Shown here: in pieces, positions 16,247 to 24,524 of the stretch
How positions within the stretch are numbered: position 1 is the stretch's first letter
Layout of the letters: every line of letters begins with the position of its first letter
From: an uncultured Bacteroidaceae bacterium
Lineage (GTDB): Bacteria; Bacteroidota; Bacteroidia; Bacteroidales; Bacteroidaceae
Assembly: GCA_934426255.1 (NCBI GenBank)
Contig: CAKRYD010000006.1
Coordinates: 32,778-96,777, forward strand
Length of the DNA: 64,000 nt
Direction: 5' to 3'
Made by a program: the position numbers and the translations under genes
Notes under the pieces: generated by a model
What the model was told of the DNA's origin: nothing
Databases searched by the model: none
The model's input: only the letters and a program-made list of their open reading frames with translations

Positions 16247-16939
16247 TTAGGGTTTTCTTTGTGTAAGTATGGACAGGAGTATGTACCATATAATGGTCAA
16301 TGCTATTCCGAGGATGTGGAATATGAGTATAAGAACCAGTGATGTGATGATGAAGAAGTAGCGCAGCGCGTTGTCTTTTAGCCTGAAGCTTTTGAATTTG
16401 AGTGCGAACATGGGTATTTCGGCCACCAGCAGGCCGCATGTTACTGCTACGGCTCCTACTATGATGCCTGCCATGAGTGGCTGTCGGGAGCTGCAGGTTT
16501 GTGTGCATTCTATGGCTATGGCACCCCACAGAAGTGCGTTGGCCGGTGTGGGGAGTCCTATGAATGAGGTGGTCTGACGTGTATCAAGGTTGAATTTGGC
16601 CAGCCGCAATGCTGAGAATGCTGCTATGAGAAATGCGGTATAGGGCAGCAGGGGTATGTCGGGATTGTAGGATGACAGCATGGAGAAGACGATGGCCGAG
16701 GGTGCAACTCCGAAGGTTGTGACATCGGCCAGTGAGTCAAGTTCTTTGCCGATGGGTGATGATACGTGTAGCAGTCGTGCTGAGAATCCGTCGAAGAAGT
16801 CGAAGACGGCACCTATTATTATAAAGGTCATGGCCCACTCTGTGTTGCATTCGAATGCGAGCTTTGTGGCTATGATGCCTGAGATGAGGTTGCAACAGGT
16901 CAGCGTGTTGGGTATGCTGCGGGCTATGAATGAAGGCAT
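16247..16939 (-). CDS. pssA: CDP-diacylglycerol-serine O-phosphatidyltransferase
   Basis: Makes phosphatidylserine from CDP-diacylglycerol and L-serine at the inner membrane. The CDP-alcohol phosphatidyltransferase motif D-G-x2-A-R-x8-G-x3-D-x3-D is complete at residues 50-72 (DGFSARLL ... GKELDSLAD). Six or so membrane helices fill the 230 aa. The gene starts one base after the psd stop, so phosphatidylserine synthesis and its decarboxylation to phosphatidylethanolamine are encoded together. Confidence 0.93.
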   Translation of the reverse strand: MPSFIARSIPNTLTCCNLISGIIATKLAFECNTEWAMTFIIIGAVFDFFDGFSARLLHVSSPIGKELDSLADVTTFGVAPSAIVFSMLSSYNPDIPLLPYTAFLIAAFSALRLAKFNLDTRQTTSFIGLPTPANALLWGAIAIECTQTCSSRQPLMAGIIVGAVAVTCGLLVAEIPMFALKFKSFRLKDNALRYFFIITSLVLILIFHILGIALTIIWYILLSILTQRKP

Positions 16940-17644
16940 TTATTGTAGTTTTGCTATGATTGTGTTGTTACCTACTGTGGCTTGTCCCATTTTGACGCAT
17001 ACTTCTGTGCCCAGCGGCAAGTAGACGTCTACGCGTGAGCCGAACTTGATGAAGCCCAGATGTTCGTCGATGTAGCATTCTTCGTTTTCGCGGGCATAGG
17101 TGACGATGCGGCGTGCCACGGCTCCGGCTATCTGGCGCACGAGTATGTCGCCATGCTCTGGGGTGGCTATGACCACCATGGAGCGTTCGTTTTCCGTGCT
17201 GGCTTTGGGCAGGTAGGCTTTGTGGTAGTTGCCGTTTTCGTGCTTTACTTTTTTGACGAATCCGTCAACGGGAAACCAGTTGGCATGTACATTGACGAGT
17301 GACATGAAGATGGATATCATCAGTCGTCTGTCACCGAAGTATTCGTTTTCGTCCACTTCTTCGATGACCACTACTTTGCCGTCGGCCGGAGCTACGACGA
17401 TGTTTTTTGTGTCTCCTCCGTAGATGCGGATGGGGCAGCGGAAGAAGTTGACCATGATGCCGTAGACTATGAGCGAGGTTGCCAGCAGACAGAAGAAGGG
17501 AGCCTTGCTGTCGAACAGGCTGTAGATGGCGGCATTGAGCAGAAAGAGCACGGCAAATCCGCCTATGAGGGTGCTTGTCCCCTCGTGGTGCAAGCGGATT
17601 TTCTTAATTTTTCGTATGTTCTTTATCTTGTTGAGCGGACTCAT
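16940..17644 (-). CDS. psd: Phosphatidylserine decarboxylase proenzyme
   Basis: Decarboxylates phosphatidylserine to phosphatidylethanolamine using a pyruvoyl group formed by self-cleavage. The 234-aa protein has two membrane helices (about 25-62) and the catalytic domain with APADGK (Asp88), [11 protein letters not shown] (His120) and the self-cleavage site KFGSRVDV (Gly202-Ser203, the short-form equivalent of LGST). It is the short PSD type common in Bacteroidetes. First gene of its operon with a well-formed promoter at 17670-17700. Confidence 0.93.
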   Translation of the reverse strand: MSPLNKIKNIRKIKKIRLHHEGTSTLIGGFAVLFLLNAAIYSLFDSKAPFFCLLATSLIVYGIMVNFFRCPIRIYGGDTKNIVVAPADGKVVVIEEVDENEYFGDRRLMISIFMSLVNVHANWFPVDGFVKKVKHENGNYHKAYLPKASTENERSMVVIATPEHGDILVRQIAGAVARRIVTYARENEECYIDEHLGFIKFGSRVDVYLPLGTEVCVKMGQATVGNNTIIAKLQ

Positions 17645-17669
17645 GTGAGCTTTCTGCCTGTATTTTTGG

Positions 17670-17700
17670 CAAAGTTAATGTAAACGAAGCGAAATTCAAA
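17670..17700 (-). promoter_or_regulatory. Promoter of psd-pssA-DUF4834
   Basis: On the minus strand: TTTG (17697-17700), 19 bp, TAACTTTG (17670-17677). Both boxes and the spacing match the Bacteroidetes consensus, and the predicted leader is about 20 nt. Confidence 0.75.
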
Positions 17701-17795
17701 GTGAAACGCTTGTTTTTTGTCTTTTGGGGTGTCTATTGGTCTGAAATGGGGTTGAGTGGGGTGTGTTGCGAAGGGCTGTATGCCGTGAATAAGAC

Positions 17796-17824
17796 GGGGG
17801 AGCACCGCGGTGCGGCACTCCCCC
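17796..17824 (-). terminator. Terminator of the GH97 gene
   Basis: GC-rich stem GGGGGAG / CTCCCCC (17796-17802 and 17818-17824) with a second inner CCGC/GCGG stem, starting 28 bp after the GH97 stop. The minus-strand sequence after it is only weakly T-rich (GTCTTATT). Confidence 0.65.
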
Positions 17825-17852
17825 TATTGATGATTGTTTTGTCGTGTCTTTA

Positions 17853-19835
17853 TTAGAGTGTTTGCAGCACGTATCCTCCGCCGGGTGCGAGGTGTATCTT
17901 TATCTTACCGTCGGCTGGGATCACTATACGTTGGTGCAGGTGGTCTGCGGCAATTTTGGATGCATTCGGGCCGTCGCTTACCACTTGTGCCGCGCGTCCT
18001 GCTATCTTGAGCGGGCTCAGGTCGAGTGTCATGTCCATAGCTTTCCAGTTGTTGATTGCCCCAACGTACCATCTGGTGCCGCTGCGTCGTGCCACTGCTA
18101 CGTACTCACCGATCTTTGATTCGAGTGGGATTGTCTCGTCCCATACCACGGGGAATTTGGCTATGAATTCTGTGCACTCGGGGTTTTCTTCGTAGTGGGT
18201 GGGTGAGTCGCAAAGCATGTTGAGGGGTGAGAAGAAGATGGCGTATTGTGCCAACTGGCGGGTTCGGGTGCCCTGACTCATGGGTTCTGTGTAGGAAACG
18301 TGGTAGGTTTTCTTGGTGCCGTTGAGCATAGCGCCCTGTGTGTAGTCCATTTGTCCGGCAAACATTCTGGCAAATGGCAGTACGACGTCATAGTTTACTT
18401 GGTCGTATTTCTCCATGGTGCTCCACTTGTTTTGTTCCAAACCTGCCACTCCTTCGAAGTTGATTACGTTGGGATATGTGCGGTTCAGGCCGGTGGGTTT
18501 GTACACTCCGTGGAAGTCGATGAGCAGGTTGTATTTGGCTGCTGTGGCTGCTGCGCGGTATACGAAGTCTACAGCCAGCTGGTCGTCGCGGTTGATGAAG
18601 TCAACTTTGAAGCCTTTGACTCCCATTTCGGAGTAGTGTTTGCAGACTTTCTCCATATCCTTGTCGAAGGCGCAGAAGCCTGCCCACAGGATGATGCCTA
18701 CGTTTTTTGTCTTGGCGTAGTTGACGATTTCGGGGAGGTCGATTTCGGGTACTATCTGCATGAGGTCGGCTTTGAGGTTGACGGCCCATCCCTCGTCGAG
18801 GATGACATATTCTATGCCTTGTTTGGAGGCAAAGTCGATGTAGTATTTGTAGGTTGCGGTGTTGATGCCTGCTTTGAAGGGCACGTTATAGAGTCCCCAG
18901 GCATTCCACCAGTCCCAGGCTACCTTACCGGGCTTTATCCAGTGTACATCGCTGACGCGCGAAGGTGAGGCAAGGCGGTATACCATGTCGTTGTTTAGCA
19001 GGTCTTTGTCGTTGGCAGACACACTGATGATGCGCCAGGGGAAGGCCTGCGATGCCTTGGCTTTGGCCAGGAAGGTCTCGTGGCTTTCAACGAGATATTC
19101 CAGGTTGTTGTGGCCGCCCTGTATAATCTTCTTGGGGTAGGTCACCAATACGCCTTTGAGTTGGCTGCCGCCGTTGTTGAGCAGATACATGCCGGGGTAG
19201 TTTTCGAGGTCTGCTTCGGCGATGACTATTTTCACGCCTTTGTCGGCCTCTACTATGATGGGGGTGAAGGCTATTTTCTCAGGGTTTGCCTTCGACAGTG
19301 CGGTATATGTGTAGGTGTTTTCCCCTGAGTTGCGGAACTGTTGCTCTATGGTTCCCGATGCGTTGGCATAGGGGAGGTAGGTTTTCCAGTCTTTGGCAAA
19401 GTTGTAGGAGGCTTGCTCGCTCTGCACGATGAAGTCTTTTTTCCTTGCTGCCACAAAGCGATAGGCGAGGCCTTCGTCATAGGCACGGAACACGAGGCTG
19501 AACTTATCGTTGAGCTGGAATGTCAGGGTATTGTAGTTGTCTTCCACCTGGCTCTTTTTGTAGGCTATGGCTTTGATGAGGCCTTTGTGTGACTGAATTT
19601 TGCCTGCTTTCATGCGGGTGCCTATGGTGATGTCTTTGGCATCGTTGATGGTCATGGATATGGGCGACGGGGTGATGAGTTGCTGTCCGTCGTAGCTGAC
19701 TGCATAGGTGATGCCTTTCGAATCGTCGATGGTGGCCACGAGCTTGCCGTCGGGCGAGGCCAGACGATAGGATTTGGCCATTGCGGGCGTGGCTAATAGG
19801 AGGCCTATTGCCATTGCGGGAATGATTTTGTTCAT
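17853..19835 (-). CDS. Glycoside hydrolase family 97, probably retaining
   Basis: 660-aa secreted or periplasmic enzyme (signal peptide ending ATPAMA) releasing alpha-linked glucose or galactose. Order: N-terminal beta-sandwich (ASPDGKLVATIDD... to about 260), (beta/alpha)8 barrel (YVILDEGWAV, GIILWAGFCAF, KGFKVDFINRDDQ, LIDFHGVYKPTG, NFEGVAGLEQNKW), then a C-terminal sandwich. The Asp in KVDF aligns with the nucleophile of the retaining alpha-galactosidase branch (BtGH97b), which is Gly in inverting SusB, so a retaining mechanism is inferred. ATG 19835 gives the signal peptide; a longer frame would begin inside the promoter. No SusC/D genes are adjacent. Confidence 0.9.
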   Translation of the reverse strand: MNKIIPAMAIGLLLATPAMAKSYRLASPDGKLVATIDDSKGITYAVSYDGQQLITPSPISMTINDAKDITIGTRMKAGKIQSHKGLIKAIAYKKSQVEDNYNTLTFQLNDKFSLVFRAYDEGLAYRFVAARKKDFIVQSEQASYNFAKDWKTYLPYANASGTIEQQFRNSGENTYTYTALSKANPEKIAFTPIIVEADKGVKIVIAEADLENYPGMYLLNNGGSQLKGVLVTYPKKIIQGGHNNLEYLVESHETFLAKAKASQAFPWRIISVSANDKDLLNNDMVYRLASPSRVSDVHWIKPGKVAWDWWNAWGLYNVPFKAGINTATYKYYIDFASKQGIEYVILDEGWAVNLKADLMQIVPEIDLPEIVNYAKTKNVGIILWAGFCAFDKDMEKVCKHYSEMGVKGFKVDFINRDDQLAVDFVYRAAATAAKYNLLIDFHGVYKPTGLNRTYPNVINFEGVAGLEQNKWSTMEKYDQVNYDVVLPFARMFAGQMDYTQGAMLNGTKKTYHVSYTEPMSQGTRTRQLAQYAIFFSPLNMLCDSPTHYEENPECTEFIAKFPVVWDETIPLESKIGEYVAVARRSGTRWYVGAINNWKAMDMTLDLSPLKIAGRAAQVVSDGPNASKIAADHLHQRIVIPADGKIKIHLAPGGGYVLQTL

Positions 19836-19916
19836 TTGGGTCTTTTTATATTTGTATTGATGTTTTCTTGCCGGTTGCCTTGGGGCTGCGGCAGGCTTGT
19901 GCCTGTTTGTGATGGG

Positions 19917-19924
19917 CAAAGATA
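19917..19924 (-). promoter_or_regulatory. -7 element for GH97
   Basis: TATCTTTG on the minus strand, about 82 bp upstream of the GH97 ATG and 65 bp downstream of the preceding gene's stop. Matches TAnnTTTG; -33 box not evident. Confidence 0.5.
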
Positions 19925-19989
19925 ATGTTTATTTGTGAATTAGCCGCTTTTTCCGAAGGTTTTTTCGCCGTTTTTTGCTGTGTTTCCTT

Positions 19990-20850
19990 TTATTTCAGGC
20001 TGAAGCGATACAGAAGTCCGTTGCGGGGCTGCCGTGATACGTGCATGGCAACATAGAGCCAGCCGTCTCTGATGTCCAGGCCTTCGGGCTCGTGGTGCAG
20101 GTGATTGACGTTGACGGTGGCTACCTTCTTTTTCTTCTTCAAGTCCACAACGTGCAGGTTGCGGTCGTGGGGTGGATAGCCTTCTCCCAGATAGGCATAT
20201 CTGCCGTCTGTCTTGCTGCCCTGATAGATGTCTATGCCGCTGATGGTGAACTGATCCAGAACGTCGGCTTCGGTCAGGTGCACTTCTCCGCGCATGTCGG
20301 AGTCTTTCAGCTTGGGAAGCCTGAATTTCTTGAACAGCTTGTCCTTGCCGCCGGTGCCGTAGGTGTAGATATGTTTGTGCTTGCGGTCAACAAACCAGTC
20401 ATAGGAGCCGGTATATCCTTCGCCGCTGTAATAGATGGTCTGCACCGTCTTGCCGCCTTGTGTGGTGATGTCGGTCACATAGCAGCGGTGCTCGCCCTTG
20501 CATTCCGAGATGTAGAGCAGGGGAAAGGCCGACTCTTTGCCGCGGGCCCTTTCCACTCCGAACGAGGCATTGTTGCAGTGCGAACGGTTGTCTTCAAGGA
20601 AGAAAGTGGTGAGAAAGTCGCGCTTCTCCAGGTCTACCACGACACACTGGCCGCCGTCGTGAAACACGAATCCGTATCTCCCCCACGCGGCAAATCCCTG
20701 GGTGGAGCCTTTGATTTTGACGTCTTTCGGGGTGATTTCGCCCATTTTGCATACCAGTTCCTCCTTAAACGAGGGGCGTTTGTAGTCTTTTGCCGTCAGT
20801 GAAGTCACGGCCAGCAAAAGGGCTGCTGCGGCAAGTGTGAATCTTTTCAT
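19990..20850 (-). CDS. Secreted beta-propeller-like protein of unknown function
   Basis: 286 aa with a signal peptide (LAAAALLLAVTSLTA). The rest is a series of short beta strands with repeated 'value displayed over a blade' patterns: GRYGFVFHDGGQCVVVDLEKRD, LLYISECKGEHRCYVTDI, KHKHIYTYGTGG, GRYAYLGEGYPPHDRNLHVVDLKKK, GLDIRDGWLYVAMHV. This looks like a five- to six-bladed propeller, but I do not recognise the family. It stands between GH97 and the repeat-bearing region, with its own -7 element at 20879-20886. Extracellular sugar binding or lyase activity is possible; nothing shows it. Confidence 0.75.
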   Translation of the reverse strand: MKRFTLAAAALLLAVTSLTAKDYKRPSFKEELVCKMGEITPKDVKIKGSTQGFAAWGRYGFVFHDGGQCVVVDLEKRDFLTTFFLEDNRSHCNNASFGVERARGKESAFPLLYISECKGEHRCYVTDITTQGGKTVQTIYYSGEGYTGSYDWFVDRKHKHIYTYGTGGKDKLFKKFRLPKLKDSDMRGEVHLTEADVLDQFTISGIDIYQGSKTDGRYAYLGEGYPPHDRNLHVVDLKKKKKVATVNVNHLHHEPEGLDIRDGWLYVAMHVSRQPRNGLLYRFSLK

Positions 20851-20878
20851 TGTGATGTATGTAGTCTTAATGCTTTGG

Positions 20879-20886
20879 CAAAGATA
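20879..20886 (-). promoter_or_regulatory. -7 element for the propeller-like gene
   Basis: TATCTTTG on the minus strand, 28 bp upstream of the ATG at 20850; matches TAnnTTTG. Confidence 0.55.
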
Positions 20887-21002
20887 CACAAAAGCGGCTT
20901 ATGAGGCCCTTTTCGGGCAGTTTTTTTTCTTGGAAGAGCCATCTTCGACGTTGCATGTCGCGGCATTGCCTGTAGGGAAGTGCCGGGTTGCATGGCGTGC
21001 TC

Positions 21003-21104
21003 CGGCCGAAGCACATGTGTACTCCGTCCGAAACGCATGTGTACTCCGTTCGAAGCACGTGTGTATCTCGGCCGAAACGCATGTGTGCTTCGGCCGAAGC
21101 ACGT
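21003..21104. repeat. 22-bp tandem repeat, 4.6 copies, alternating unit types
   Basis: Units start at 21003, 21025, 21047, 21069 and 21091 (the last one 14 bp). All share CGnnCGAA followed by a CRTGTGT-like core. Units 1, 3 and 5 read GAAGCAC after the CG pair; units 2 and 4 read GAAACGC, so the array is a 44-bp higher-order repeat. Three units contain the palindrome-like CGGCCGAA. The array sits in the 407-bp gap between divergent genes (20851-21257), which otherwise holds just the two promoters. Short open frames cross it in several frames on both strands, as expected of a 22-bp repeat, and are not genes. There are no spacers, so it is not a CRISPR. Confidence 0.85.
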
Positions 21105-21231
21105 CAAGAAAGTGGCTTTTCGAAGCTTGAGAAGCCGGGCTTTGCAGCCTCGTCTGTGGCTTTTTTCGACTGAAGTTGTGGCGGAACGCAATTTGTGAGG
21201 CCGCAGATTTCATTGCGTGGTCATAAAATAT

Positions 21232-21239
21232 TATCTTTG
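21232..21239 (+). promoter_or_regulatory. -7 element for the GH127-namZ-GH20 operon
   Basis: TATCTTTG, matching TAnnTTTG, 18 bp upstream of the GH127 ATG. It lies 128 bp after the end of the tandem repeat. Confidence 0.55.
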
Positions 21240-21257
21240 CAATCTAAACACACGAAG

Positions 21258-23285
21258 ATGAAGAAGAAAAGACTTTTTATTCCGTTGCTCGTGTCTCTGC
21301 CCTTGTTCCATGCCACGGCTGTGGCGCAGACGAGCCTCACCGACTGCATTCCTACGGACAGTCGCAATGTCAGCTATGTAAGCAACCGTGCTCCGCTTGC
21401 GCCGCAGCAGCTGATCAAACTTCCCGTGGGCAGCATCCGGCCCTCAGGCTGGTTGCTCACCCAGTTGCGTCTGCAGCAGGAGGGACTTTGCGGCCATCTC
21501 GACGAAATCAGTGCATGGCTGCAGCGCGACGACAACGCATGGCTCACCCAGGGTGGCAAATGGGGATGGGAAGAAGTGCCTTACTGGCTACGCGGCTATG
21601 CCGACATGGCCTATGTGCTGGCCGACAAGAAACGCATCGAGACGGCCAAACAGTGGATCGAAGCCATCTTGAAGAGCCAGAAGCCCGACGGCAACTTCGG
21701 TCCCGTAGTGCTGCGCAAGGGCGTGCAGGACCTATGGCCCAACATGCTGGCTCTGTGGATTCTCCAGAACTATTATGAATATACCGGCGACAAGAGAGTG
21801 CCGGATTTCATGTCGCGCTATTTCAAGTATCAGCTCACGGTGCCCGATGACAAGTTTATGAAAGACTATTGGGAAAACAGCCGTGCCGGCGACAATCTGT
21901 GGAGCGTTGCCTGGCTCTACAACCGCACAGGCGAGGCCTGGTTGCTCGAACTGGCCGAGAAGCTCCATCGCAACACTGCCGACTGGACCCGTGCGCAGGC
22001 ACTGCCCAACTGGCACAACGTCAATGTGGCACAATGTTTCCGCGAGCCTGCCATCTATTATATGTTTTCCAAAGACCCTGCAATGTTGCGGGCCAGCTAC
22101 AACGTGCAGCGTCATGTGCGCAAAGCCTTCGGCCAAGTGCCGGGCGGCATGTTCGGGGCCGACGAGAACGCCCGCATGGGTTATTTCGACCCACGTCAAG
22201 GCACCGAAACCTGCGGCTTCGCAGAGCAGATGGCCTCGGACGAGATAATGCTGCTCATATCCGGCGACCCCTCGTGGGCCGAAAACTGCGAAGACGTGGC
22301 TTTCAACAGCTATCCTGCAGCCTTCATGCCCGATTATCGCTCCCTGCGCTACATCACATCGCCCAACATGGTATTGAGCGATTCCAAGAACCATAGCCCG
22401 GGAATCGAGAACCCAGGTCCCTTTCTGGCCATGAACCCCTTTAGCAGCCGGTGCTGCCAACACAATCACGGGTTTGCCTGGCCCTACTATGCCGAACATC
22501 TCATACTGGCCACTCCCGACAACGGAATTGCCGCAGTGCTCTATTCAGCCTGCGAGGCCACAGTCAAAGTAGCCGACGGAAAGAAGGTGGTGATACGTGA
22601 AGATACAGGCTATCCTTTCGATGACCGGGTGACCTTTACCATAGAAAGCGGAGGCAAAGCCAAGTATCCCCTCTACCTGCGCATCCCCAGTTGGACACAT
22701 CAACCCTCGGCAACCGTCAACGGCCAGCCGGTGGATGTCACCCTGCAGGCCGGCAAATACCTGAGGCTGGAACGCGAGTGGAAAAAAGGCGATCGCGTGC
22801 AGCTCACACTGCCCAAGCAGATATCCCTGCGTCGCTGGCAGGTCAACAACAACAGCGTCAGCGTAGACTACGGCCCGCTCACCCTCTCATTGGAGATAGG
22901 CGAACGCTATGTCAAGCAAAGCTCCCTACAGACAGCTATCAGTGATTCCAAGTGGCAGAAAAATGCCGATGCCGCGGCTTGGCCCACCTTTGAAATACAC
23001 CCCACAACCCCTTGGAACTATGCATTGTGCACCGACATGCCTATAGAGCTCAAGGAGCAACGTGGCTTGGCTGAGGGTAAAAACCCCTTTACCCTCGACA
23101 ACGTTCCCTATATATTCGAGGCAAAGGGTCGGCTCGTTCCAAGTTGGAAAATAGACCGTTACGGCCTCTGTGGTGTCTTACCATACGAAGACGAGCCGCG
23201 TGCCGAAGAGGTGGTGCCCATACGTCTCGTGCCCATGGGAGCTGCACGATTGCGCATATCTGCCTTTCCCGACGGCCGGAAATAA
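21258..23285 (+). CDS. GH127-type beta-L-arabinofuranosidase-like glycoside hydrolase (DUF1680)
   Basis: 675-aa secreted protein (signal peptide ending ATAVAQ). An (alpha/alpha)6 barrel (for example SGWLLTQLRLQQEGLCGHL, WEEVPYWLRGYADMAYVL, NYYEYTGDKRVPDF) is followed by beta-sandwich domains. The zinc-thiolate site of GH127 is visible as the SRCCQHNHG Cys pair and the upstream TETCGFAEQ segment carrying the Glu and a Cys. GH127 enzymes remove terminal beta-L-arabinofuranose. First gene of an operon with a NamZ-type muramidase and a GH20; GC content is clearly higher than in the neighbouring operons. ATG 21258 gives the signal peptide. Confidence 0.88.
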   Translation: MKKKRLFIPLLVSLPLFHATAVAQTSLTDCIPTDSRNVSYVSNRAPLAPQQLIKLPVGSIRPSGWLLTQLRLQQEGLCGHLDEISAWLQRDDNAWLTQGGKWGWEEVPYWLRGYADMAYVLADKKRIETAKQWIEAILKSQKPDGNFGPVVLRKGVQDLWPNMLALWILQNYYEYTGDKRVPDFMSRYFKYQLTVPDDKFMKDYWENSRAGDNLWSVAWLYNRTGEAWLLELAEKLHRNTADWTRAQALPNWHNVNVAQCFREPAIYYMFSKDPAMLRASYNVQRHVRKAFGQVPGGMFGADENARMGYFDPRQGTETCGFAEQMASDEIMLLISGDPSWAENCEDVAFNSYPAAFMPDYRSLRYITSPNMVLSDSKNHSPGIENPGPFLAMNPFSSRCCQHNHGFAWPYYAEHLILATPDNGIAAVLYSACEATVKVADGKKVVIREDTGYPFDDRVTFTIESGGKAKYPLYLRIPSWTHQPSATVNGQPVDVTLQAGKYLRLEREWKKGDRVQLTLPKQISLRRWQVNNNSVSVDYGPLTLSLEIGERYVKQSSLQTAISDSKWQKNADAAAWPTFEIHPTTPWNYALCTDMPIELKEQRGLAEGKNPFTLDNVPYIFEAKGRLVPSWKIDRYGLCGVLPYEDEPRAEEVVPIRLVPMGAARLRISAFPDGRK

Positions 23286-23294
23286 ACAGACGTT

Positions 23295-24497
23295 ATGATG
23301 ACATCCTGCACAACCAACTATAGAAGAAGCCATACCATCGGCCTTGTGCTGCTGCTCGTGGTGCTCCTTGCAGCCATGGGCAGGCCCGCCGCGGCACGCA
23401 TCGTGACAGGCGACGAGCGCACTTCACGATACATACCCCTGCTGAAAGGCAAGCGCGTGGCACTGTTTTCCAACCACACAGGGCTGGCCCATGGCAAACA
23501 TGTGCTCGATGTGATGATTGAAAAAGGCCTTGACGTGACTTGCATCTTTTCGCCCGAGCATGGTTTTCGTGGCACAGCCGATGCCGGCGAACAGGTGAAC
23601 AGCAGCATAGATGCCCGGACGGGAGTGCCCATCCTCTCGTTATATGGCAAGGATTCTCCCTTGAAAAACGAGGCCACCATGCAGCGTTTCGATGTGCTTG
23701 TGGTAGACATACAGGATGTGGGGCTGCGCTTCTATACCTACTATGTCACCATGTGCCACCTGATGGATGCCTGTGCCCCGTTGGGCAAGCAGGTCATCAT
23801 ACTGGACCGTCCCAATCCCAACGGCCACTATGTCGACGGCCCCATATTGGACATGTCGCTCCGCTCGGGAGTGGGTTGGCTGCCCATACCCGTGGTACAT
23901 GGCATGACGCTGGGCGAACTGGCACTGATGATCAACGGAGAAGGCTGGCTCAAGGAGGGACGCAAATGCCGGCTCACAGTGATACCCTGCAAGCACTATA
24001 CCCACCAAACCAAAGTACCCATAGAGACACCCCCGTCGCCCAACCTGCCCAATCGTCAGGCCGTGCTGCTCTATCCCTCGCTGTGTCTCTTTGAAGCCAC
24101 ACCCGTGAGCGTGGGACGTGGCACAGACCTGCCTTTCCAGATTTACGGCCATCCCGGACTTGTGCTGTTTTCCTATCGCTTTGTGCCCGAAAGCAGACCG
24201 GGAGCCAAGAACCCGCCGCAGAAAGGCATTGCATGCTACGGCCGCAACCTGAGTCGTCTGTCGGAAGAAGAGATAGCCCGCGACGGCTTCACCCTGAAGT
24301 ATGTCATCGAGGTCTACCGGATGTTGAAGGCCGACGACAGTTTTTTCAGCTCCTTCTTTGAGAAGCTCGTGGGCAACCGTGCCGTGAGAACCATGATAGA
24401 ACAGGGATATACAGCCGACCAAATCAAGGAAACATGGAAAGAAGACGTGGCACGCTTCAAGGCAAAGCGACGTCCCTACCTATTATATAAGGAATAA
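23295..24497 (+). CDS. namZ: NamZ-type exo-beta-N-acetylmuramidase (GH171, DUF1343)
   Basis: 400 aa, exported (hydrophobic stretch IGLVLLLVVLLAAMGRPAAA). NamZ removes terminal MurNAc from peptidoglycan fragments. Family landmarks: KRVALFSNHTGLAHGKHVLD, TCIFSPEHGFRGTADAGE, the DIQDVGLRFYTYYVTM block, ILDRPNPNGHYVDGP and VHGMTLGELALMINGEGWL. It sits 9 bp after the GH127 gene and 27 bp before a GH20 beta-N-acetylhexosaminidase. Together with a GlcNAc-releasing GH20 it can strip glycan chains alternately, comparable to the namZ-nagZ pairing known from Bacillus and Tannerella. Confidence 0.9.
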   Translation: MMTSCTTNYRRSHTIGLVLLLVVLLAAMGRPAAARIVTGDERTSRYIPLLKGKRVALFSNHTGLAHGKHVLDVMIEKGLDVTCIFSPEHGFRGTADAGEQVNSSIDARTGVPILSLYGKDSPLKNEATMQRFDVLVVDIQDVGLRFYTYYVTMCHLMDACAPLGKQVIILDRPNPNGHYVDGPILDMSLRSGVGWLPIPVVHGMTLGELALMINGEGWLKEGRKCRLTVIPCKHYTHQTKVPIETPPSPNLPNRQAVLLYPSLCLFEATPVSVGRGTDLPFQIYGHPGLVLFSYRFVPESRPGAKNPPQKGIACYGRNLSRLSEEEIARDGFTLKYVIEVYRMLKADDSFFSSFFEKLVGNRAVRTMIEQGYTADQIKETWKEDVARFKAKRRPYLLYKE

Positions 24498-24524
24498 CCC
24501 GAAACCCGATAACCAGGAAAAAAG

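Noticed and set aside
20837..21198. Several overlapping open frames of 60-115 codons on both strands over the tandem repeat
   Set aside because: They result from the 22-bp repeat, which is free of stop codons in several frames. The translations are repetitive, occur in both directions and overlap promoters.
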